NCBI GenBank assembly: GCA_002311335.1
Contig: DBZX01000056.1
Location: 31,624 to 40,210 of the forward strand
Reading direction: 5' to 3'
Length of the DNA stretch: 8,587 nt
Origin: a bacterium UBP10_UBA1149
GTDB lineage: Bacteria > Desulfobacterota > Binatia > UBA1149
Shown piece after piece: positions 1-4,870 of this stretch (positions within the stretch are counted from its first letter, which is position 1; every line of letters starts with the position of its first letter). The position numbers and the translations under genes were made by a program. The notes beneath the pieces were generated by a model. That model worked only from the letters and a program-made list of their open reading frames with translations. It was not told where the DNA came from and searched no databases.

Positions 1-1
1 C

Positions 2-1003
2 ATCGACGTCGACACCGACCTCGAGATGAACAAGCCCCAGCTCAACGTGGAGATAGACCGCGAAAAGGCGGCCGCGCTGGGCATATCGCCGCTGGAGATA
101 GCCGACTCGCTGCGCATACTGCTCGGTGGCGCCGACGTTTCGCGATTCAGGCAGGGCAACGAGCGTTACGACGTGATCCTTCAGCTCGAAGCCGAGCACC
201 GCCTGTCGCCCGGCGACCTGTCGGGCATCTACGTCAGGACCCGCAGCGGCGAGCTGGTGACGCTTGAAAACGTGGTCACGGTGACCGAAGACGTGGGACC
301 GAGCGAAGTCATACACTACAACCGCAAGAGGGCCGTGGTGGTGGAGGCCAACCTGGACGACCTGGAACTGGGGCAGGCCATAGAGCGCGTTTCCCAACTC
401 GCCGCTGACCTGTTGCCGCAGGGCTTCACCACCGATCTCGCCGGGGAGTCACGCGAGTATGCCCGTGGCTCGCGCGGACTATCGCTGACCTTCCTGTTCG
501 CGGTGATGGCCATCTACCTTGTACTGGCCGCCCAGTTCGAAAGTTTTGTCCAGCCCATCACCATCATGCTGGCGCTGCCGCTGGCGGTGTTGGGTGCCCT
601 CGCGGGACTGCTGGTCACCGGCATGACCCTGAACATGTACAGCTTCATCGGCATCATCATGCTCATGGGCCTGGTGACCAAGAACTCGATACTGCTGGTC
701 GACTACATAAACATCCTGCGCGCGCGCGGCGTAGAAATACGCGAAGCCATACTCGAAGCCGGCACAGTGCGCCTGCGGCCGATACTGATGACGGCGTTTT
801 CTACGATATTCGGGATACTGCCCATAGCGTTGGGCACTGGTCCGGGCGCCGAGAGCAGGCGCCCGTTGGGCGTGGCCGTGGTGACAGGAATGATCCTGTC
901 AACTGTGCTGACGCTGATGGTGGTTCCGGTATTCTACCGGGCCACAGACAGAATCGTCGAGCGTTTTCGTTCCCGCAAGCAGAAACGCCAGCCTGAAGGC
1001 TGA
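2..1003 (+). CDS. RND family inner-membrane efflux transporter (AcrB/MexB-like), 3' part
   Basis: This is the last 333 or so residues of a proton-driven RND transporter, which works in the inner membrane with a periplasmic adaptor and an outer-membrane channel. The reading frame is open from position 2, before the first ATG at 26, so the gene begins outside the window. The first ~145 residues resemble the second periplasmic porter and docking region (IDREKAAALGISPLEIADSL, RTRSGELVTLENVV). The rest is the C-terminal membrane bundle: FESFVQPITIMLALPLAVLG, then GLVTKNSILLVDY, then RLRPILMTAFSTIFGILPIA followed by RRPLGVAVV, and a last helix ending VVPVFY. These are hallmarks of the HAE1/AcrB type rather than the CzcA metal type, although the proton-relay Asp pair lies upstream and cannot be seen. 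The short tail is basic (FRSRKQKR). The substrate cannot be told. Over half of the Ile codons are ATA. It converges on the HU gene across a hairpin. Confidence 0.93.
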   Translation: MDVDTDLEMNKPQLNVEIDREKAAALGISPLEIADSLRILLGGADVSRFRQGNERYDVILQLEAEHRLSPGDLSGIYVRTRSGELVTLENVVTVTEDVGPSEVIHYNRKRAVVVEANLDDLELGQAIERVSQLAADLLPQGFTTDLAGESREYARGSRGLSLTFLFAVMAIYLVLAAQFESFVQPITIMLALPLAVLGALAGLLVTGMTLNMYSFIGIIMLMGLVTKNSILLVDYINILRARGVEIREAILEAGTVRLRPILMTAFSTIFGILPIALGTGPGAESRRPLGVAVVTGMILSTVLTLMVVPVFYRATDRIVERFRSRKQKRQPEG

Positions 1004-1014
1004 CCACACGATAT

Positions 1015-1040
1015 GTCCCCCGGGCATGAGCCCGGGGGAC
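1015..1040. terminator. Perfect 11-bp hairpin between convergent genes, probable bidirectional terminator
   Basis: The left arm GTCCCCCGGGC (1015-1025) and right arm GCCCGGGGGAC (1030-1040) are exact reverse complements around a 4-base loop, ATGA. The hairpin lies 11 bases after the RND stop and 6 bases after the HU stop on the other strand, the expected place for a shared terminator. Neither side has a run of T after the stem, so it is not a textbook intrinsic terminator. It may instead act as a 3' end stabiliser or as a block between colliding transcripts. Confidence 0.6.
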
Positions 1041-1046
1041 AATCGA

Positions 1047-1325
1047 TCAGGCTCCGAGAACGGCCTCTTTAAAGGCCTTGGCCACGCTGAAAGCGGCCTT
1101 CGTGCGAGCCGGGATCTGAATCGGCTCACCGGTCTGCGGGTTACGGCCCTGCCTGGCCTTGGTCTCCCTCTTCTTGAAGGTTCCCAGACCGGGCAGCTTG
1201 ACCGGGTCCCCAGCCTTAACCGCCGCAACGATTATCTGGGACAGTTCATCCAACACCTGGGCCGACTGTGTTTTCGACAGCTCGGTGGCGTCCGCGAGTT
1301 TTTCTACCAATTGTGTCTTTGTCAT
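1047..1325 (-). CDS. HU-family DNA-binding protein
   Basis: This is a 92-residue histone-like protein, the normal length for the HU/IHF family, which acts as a dimer that bends and compacts DNA. The N-terminal helices start MTKTQLVEKLADATELSK. KLPGLGTFKKRE forms the start of the beta saddle. The family signature GRNPQTGEPIQIPA (about residues 60-73) holds the arm that enters the minor groove, with the proline that kinks DNA. The C-terminus AAFSVAKAFKEAVLGA is the usual closing helix. I chose the ATG at 1325 because AAGGGGA lies 5 bases before it. A GTG at 1340 would add five residues and include that ribosome binding site in the coding region, so it is unlikely. The gene has its own candidate promoter and lies 152 bases after ptsP on the same strand. 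Whether it is HU-alpha, HU-beta or a diverged IHF cannot be settled here; HU fits best. Confidence 0.95.
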   Translation of the reverse strand: MTKTQLVEKLADATELSKTQSAQVLDELSQIIVAAVKAGDPVKLPGLGTFKKRETKARQGRNPQTGEPIQIPARTKAAFSVAKAFKEAVLGA

Positions 1326-1330
1326 GATTT

Positions 1331-1337
1331 TCCCCTT
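1331..1337 (-). promoter_or_regulatory. Ribosome binding site of the HU gene
   Basis: On the minus strand AAGGGGA ends 5 bases before the ATG at 1325. It is the clearest Shine-Dalgarno sequence in the window and decides the HU start in favour of that ATG over the in-frame GTG at 1340. Confidence 0.75.
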
Positions 1338-1367
1338 CACCTAGGGCGTGTTTTTTTAGTAGCTCCA

Positions 1368-1395
1368 TGCTTAGCGAGAGGGGGCCGACTGTCAA
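1368..1395 (-). promoter_or_regulatory. Candidate sigma-70-type promoter for the HU gene
   Basis: On the minus strand there is an exact TTGACA (-35, positions 1395-1390), a 16-base spacer and a weak -10-like TAAGCA (1373-1368). It implies a leader of roughly 35 bases before the HU start, with room for the AAGGGGA ribosome binding site. The -35 is convincing; the -10 matches TATAAT only at the first two positions, so the exact start site is uncertain. The remainder of the 1326-1477 gap shows no clear hairpin terminator for ptsP. Confidence 0.45.
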
Positions 1396-1477
1396 GTTCT
1401 GCCTGTGATTATGCGGTCTAAAGTGTGCTCTTCGGCCCTGAACTTCGCTTGTTGGCAGCCCCAGCGAGCGCTGTAAC

Positions 1478-3925
1478 TTACGAAAAAGTCTCGACAAGTT
1501 CGATAAGGCCGAGATCTCGCAGCGAGGAGAACAAATATCCCTTTATTTCTTCCACCGTGTCGTAGCGAAGCACCTCTTTTGCCACTACTTCCGCGTCCTC
1601 GCGCTTGACGGCCCGTATGAGCTTCTTCACCACGGGGATATAAATCGGCCCCATACTGAGTTCGTCGATGCCCGTACCGAGCAGAAAAAGCGTGCACAGG
1701 GGGTCGCCGGCCATCTCGCCGCACATCGCCACCCGACGCCCCGCGGAGTGGGCCGCCCGCACCACCTTGGCCACCGATTCGAGCACGGCGGGGTGCAGGG
1801 ACTGGTACATTGACGCGACGCGGCGGTTGTCGCGGTCGACAGCGAGGGTGTACTGGATGAGATCGTTGGTGCCTATAGACACGAAATCGACCTCCCGGAC
1901 GATGGCATCGGCCCTCAGCACGGCCGACGGCACCTCGATCATTGCACCCAGTTCAACGTCGTCGGGCAGGCCCACGCCTTCGGATTCAAGATCGGCTACG
2001 CACTCGGCGTAGATCTCCCTGGCCCGGCGCAGTTCTTCGACGCTGGTTATCATGGGGAACAACACGCGCAGCGAGTAGCCCTTGCCCGCCCGCAACAAGG
2101 CCCGTAACTGCTCCTGGAACAGGCCCTCAACCTCGAGCGATATCCGTATCGACCGCCAGCCGAGGAAGGGGTTAGCCTCGGGCGAGCTTTCGCCGCTGAA
2201 TGGATACTTGTCGGCACCGAGATCAAGTGTGCGTATGGTCACCGGCTGGGGGGCGACCTTTTCGAACACGCTGCGGTACAGCGCTACTTGCTCGTCTTCG
2301 CCCGGAAAGTCACGGTAGGAGAGAAACGGAATCTCGGTGCGGTACAGGCCCACGCCCTCGGCTCCGTGCTCGCGGGCAAAATCGAGGTCGGCCTGCAGAC
2401 CCACGTTGGCCATCAGCGATATCCGGTAGCCATCCAGTGTCTCGGCGGGCTCGTCGCGCAGGTGGGACAGCTCCTCCTGGAAGGCCCGGTAGTTGCTGTC
2501 CAGGCGTTGGTACTCAGCCTCGACCTCGTCAGTGGGGCGTATGTAGATTGCGCCCGAGTTGCCATCAACGATTATCGGATCGCCATCGCCGCAAGCCGCC
2601 AGCACGCCCTCTACGCCCACCACCGTGGGTATCTCCAGCGACTTGGCCAGTATGGCCGCGTGCGAGGTCGTGCCGCCGCTGGCAGTAACGATACCGCGCA
2701 GCCTCGTGTGATCGACCATGGCGAGATCCGAAAGCGACAATTCGTGGGCCACCAGTATCGCGTCGTCGCTCACGGCGTCGAGCACGCTGCGCACTCCCAT
2801 CAGGTTGCGCAGCACCCTCTGGCCCACGTCGCGCACCTCGGCCACCCGCTCCCTGAGGTACTCGTCGGCCATGTTCCTGAAGCTCTCGCTATACTCGTTG
2901 ATAACCCGCTTGAGCGCCGATTCGGCGGCCATGCCTTCGGATATCTGCTCGCCCACCTTGCGCGAGAAAGATGGGTCTTCGAGCACCATTTTCAGGGCCT
3001 CGTAAAGGGCTCCGCCCACTTCGGGCACCAGCATGCGCATGCGCACACGCGACTGCTCCACCTCGCCGGCGCTGCGGTCCAAGGCCTCGCTGAAGCGCTT
3101 GAGCTCCACCGACTCGCCGCCGCCGGGCTTGTCTTCGACCAGCTCGAGGTCGGCCGGCTCGCGTACACAGAAGGCCCGGCCCATGCCGAAACCGGGCGAA
3201 GCACCGTGCCCGTTGAGATGCCTGGGGCTCTGCCCGTCCTCTTCCTCGGCCGTGGCGATGGCCTGCTTCTCGAAGGTTTCGAGCCGCTTGATGGCCCGCG
3301 CCATGCCTCGGCGATAACGCTCGCGCTCGGCCTCCTCGCGCTGCAGCTGATCGGTCAGGTGGGCGTTGACCATGACCGCGTGTACGTGTCCGGCCACGGC
3401 GCGGACCAGGCGCTCCTCGTCATCGGTAAACCTGCGGCGGCGCTGTGACTGCACGACCAGCACACCCAGTATGCCACTGCCGTCGCCGTCACCCACGGGC
3501 ACGCCAAGGAAGGAGTGGTACTTTTCCTCGCCGAGTTCGGGAAAAAACTTGAAGGCTTCGTGGGCCAGCGCGTCTTCAACTCGCAGCGGCTCGCTGGATT
3601 CGACCACCAGGCCGACCAGCCCCTCGCCGCGCGACATGCTCACCCGCCCTATGCTGCGGGCCGGCAGGCCCTGGGTCGCGGCAAGGGTCAGGTTGCCGCT
3701 TTCTTCGTCGTGGCTGTAGAGCGAGCAGACCTCTGCGTCCATGTGCGACGCCACCAGTTTGACCACGCCTTCGAGCGCCTCGTGGGTGTCCTCGGTGCGC
3801 CCGACCAACACGGTGATGCGTTCGAGAAGGCGCAGCTGGGCACTCTCGCCGGTACCACGCCGACGTTTTCCTTCAACTCTTTTTTTACTGGAACCGCCCA
3901 CGCCCCCGCCGCGCGGAATATACAA
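1478..3925 (-). CDS. ptsP: Nitrogen-PTS enzyme I: GAF domain plus PEP-protein phosphotransferase
   Basis: This is an 815-residue cytoplasmic EI-Ntr that takes phosphate from phosphoenolpyruvate and passes it to an NPr-type carrier, the first step of the regulatory nitrogen PTS. A GAF domain covers about residues 30-190 (MDAEVCSLYSHDEESGNLTL, SFLGVPV, LGVLVVQS). A charged helical linker follows at ~190-235, then the enzyme I N-terminal domain from ~245. The phosphohistidine loop GGTTSHAAILAKSLEIPTVV puts the active His at residue 422. In the C-terminal PEP-binding barrel I see GLYRTE (Arg529), RTLDLGADK (Arg565), MIEVPSA (Glu664), GTNDLIQYT (Asn687, Asp688) and CGEMAGDP with catalytic Cys735, so all key residues are present. 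The TTG at 3925 is the furthest upstream start; a GTG at 3901 is a real alternative, and neither has a good ribosome binding site. It lies 21 bases after thiD, probably in one transcript. No npr or ptsN gene is in the window. Confidence 0.95.
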   Translation of the reverse strand: MYIPRGGGVGGSSKKRVEGKRRRGTGESAQLRLLERITVLVGRTEDTHEALEGVVKLVASHMDAEVCSLYSHDEESGNLTLAATQGLPARSIGRVSMSRGEGLVGLVVESSEPLRVEDALAHEAFKFFPELGEEKYHSFLGVPVGDGDGSGILGVLVVQSQRRRRFTDDEERLVRAVAGHVHAVMVNAHLTDQLQREEAERERYRRGMARAIKRLETFEKQAIATAEEEDGQSPRHLNGHGASPGFGMGRAFCVREPADLELVEDKPGGGESVELKRFSEALDRSAGEVEQSRVRMRMLVPEVGGALYEALKMVLEDPSFSRKVGEQISEGMAAESALKRVINEYSESFRNMADEYLRERVAEVRDVGQRVLRNLMGVRSVLDAVSDDAILVAHELSLSDLAMVDHTRLRGIVTASGGTTSHAAILAKSLEIPTVVGVEGVLAACGDGDPIIVDGNSGAIYIRPTDEVEAEYQRLDSNYRAFQEELSHLRDEPAETLDGYRISLMANVGLQADLDFAREHGAEGVGLYRTEIPFLSYRDFPGEDEQVALYRSVFEKVAPQPVTIRTLDLGADKYPFSGESSPEANPFLGWRSIRISLEVEGLFQEQLRALLRAGKGYSLRVLFPMITSVEELRRAREIYAECVADLESEGVGLPDDVELGAMIEVPSAVLRADAIVREVDFVSIGTNDLIQYTLAVDRDNRRVASMYQSLHPAVLESVAKVVRAAHSAGRRVAMCGEMAGDPLCTLFLLGTGIDELSMGPIYIPVVKKLIRAVKREDAEVVAKEVLRYDTVEEIKGYLFSSLRDLGLIELVETFS

Positions 3926-3946
3926 CAGCCACAGGGCAGCTTACAA

Positions 3947-4843
3947 TCACCCCGTCTGCAAACCGGGAGCAGTAGACGGAGGCCGCCGTATTGAAACCCC
4001 GCCGGCGAGCTCAACAGCCCCGTCAAACAAGCTGCGGACATGGGCCTGCGCCTGCCGCACTGCGTCTTCGAGGACCGCGTCTTTGAGGGGCGCGTCTTCT
4101 GTCGCCAACCCGAGCACCAGCGCCGCCGCCAGGGCACTGGCAAAGGCGCAACCCGTTCCGTGCAACGACGCCCCGCGTCGTGGGCCGTTAGGCAATCGCA
4201 CTACGCCTGTCGCGGTGGCGAGTATGTCTACCGGGTCGCCGGCCAGGTGCCCCCCCTTGACCACCACCGCCCGGGGTCCGCGCGCCAGCAGGGCCTCGGC
4301 GGCTCGCTCGGCCTGGTCGAGATCATCGACCTTTGAGCCCGTAAAGGCCGCCGCCTCGGGCGCGTTCACGGTAAGCACGGTGCTGAGCGGAAACAGCCTC
4401 TCGACCACCGCCTCGCGGGCCGCCCCCGTGGCCAGCTCCCCGCCCTGCCCCGCTTCAAATACCGGGTCGAGCACAAGCGGCAGGCGCAGCCTTTCTATAC
4501 GACAGGCCAGCAGCTCCGCCGTTTCGGGCAGGGGCAATTGCCCGCACTTGACCACCGTCAGCTCGAGGCAGCGGGCCAGCTCATCGAACTGCTCGGCCAC
4601 AAGATCGGTGGCCACGGGCTCAACCCGCAGCACCGGCCCGCCCGATTGCACGGTCACGGCCGTCACCACGGTGACCCCGGCCACCCCCATGGCCTCAAAA
4701 GTCCGCAGGTCGGCCTGCACCCCGGCACCGCAGCTGGGGTCGAATCCACCCAGCGCCAGCACGAAATGATTTCTATTGCCCACGGGCTGAACCTGTCCCC
4801 GGACGACCGAGACCGCAAGCCCTTCGTTGACCAAAGGGACCAC
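3947..4843 (-). CDS. thiD: Hydroxymethylpyrimidine/phosphomethylpyrimidine kinase
   Basis: This is a ribokinase-fold kinase of up to 298 residues that phosphorylates hydroxymethylpyrimidine and its monophosphate for thiamine synthesis. Seen motifs: GGFDPSCGAGVQADLRTFEA (from residue 32), TAVTVQS with Gln66, VVKCGQ (98-102), LVLDPVF (123-129), NAPEAAAFTG, VVVKGGHL (193-200) and the anion-hole/catalytic motif HGTGCAFASA (228-237). It differs from enterobacterial ThiD in having SCG for SGG in the first loop and KCGQ for KIGM in the pocket. The GTG at 4843 has AAAGGG 8 bases upstream. The GTG at 4783 would remove 20 residues and give the N-terminal length usual for the family, with only a weak CAGG before it; both remain possible. 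It leads a probable operon with ptsP and is divergent from the PBP1A gene. No other thiamine gene is present. Confidence 0.9.
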   Translation of the reverse strand: MVPLVNEGLAVSVVRGQVQPVGNRNHFVLALGGFDPSCGAGVQADLRTFEAMGVAGVTVVTAVTVQSGGPVLRVEPVATDLVAEQFDELARCLELTVVKCGQLPLPETAELLACRIERLRLPLVLDPVFEAGQGGELATGAAREAVVERLFPLSTVLTVNAPEAAAFTGSKVDDLDQAERAAEALLARGPRAVVVKGGHLAGDPVDILATATGVVRLPNGPRRGASLHGTGCAFASALAAALVLGLATEDAPLKDAVLEDAVRQAQAHVRSLFDGAVELAGGVSIRRPPSTAPGLQTG

Positions 4844-4855
4844 CGTGGCTACCCT
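4827..4855 (+). promoter_or_regulatory. Candidate promoter for the PBP1A gene, overlapping the 5' end of thiD
   Basis: TTGACC (4827-4832) and TACCCT (4850-4855) are separated by exactly 17 bases. The -35 matches the consensus at five of six positions, the -10 at three. Transcription would start near 4862, about 9 bases before the GTG at 4871. If thiD starts at 4843, the -35 and most of the spacer lie within its first codons on the opposite strand. Confidence 0.4.
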
Positions 4856-4870
4856 TTACACGTTGCCCCC

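Noticed and set aside
1351..1357. Run of seven T on the + strand upstream of HU
   Set aside because: No hairpin precedes it on the + strand and no + strand gene reads into it. On the HU strand it is just an A run in the leader.
1435..1477. Possible ptsP terminator just after its stop
   Set aside because: I found only 4-base pairings (such as CAGC/GCTG) and no T run in the transcribed direction.
2288..3448. Long + strand open frame of 386 codons opposite ptsP
   Set aside because: It lies wholly antisense to an intact ptsP with all catalytic motifs, and its product is low-complexity (His, Ala, Gly and Leu rich) with no recognisable domain. GC-rich codon use leaves such shadow frames open.
4787..4795. 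CTGAACCTG, resembling the 3' core of a TPP riboswitch, near thiD
   Set aside because: It is on the strand opposite thiD transcription, lies within or at the edge of thiD coding sequence, and no CTGAGA-type partner element or paired helices are visible.
4766..4870. In-frame ATG at 4766 as an earlier start for PBP1A
   Set aside because: It would put 35 polar residues before the membrane anchor, has no ribosome binding site, and is encoded opposite thiD. The GTG at 4871 gives the usual short basic N-terminus followed by the helix.
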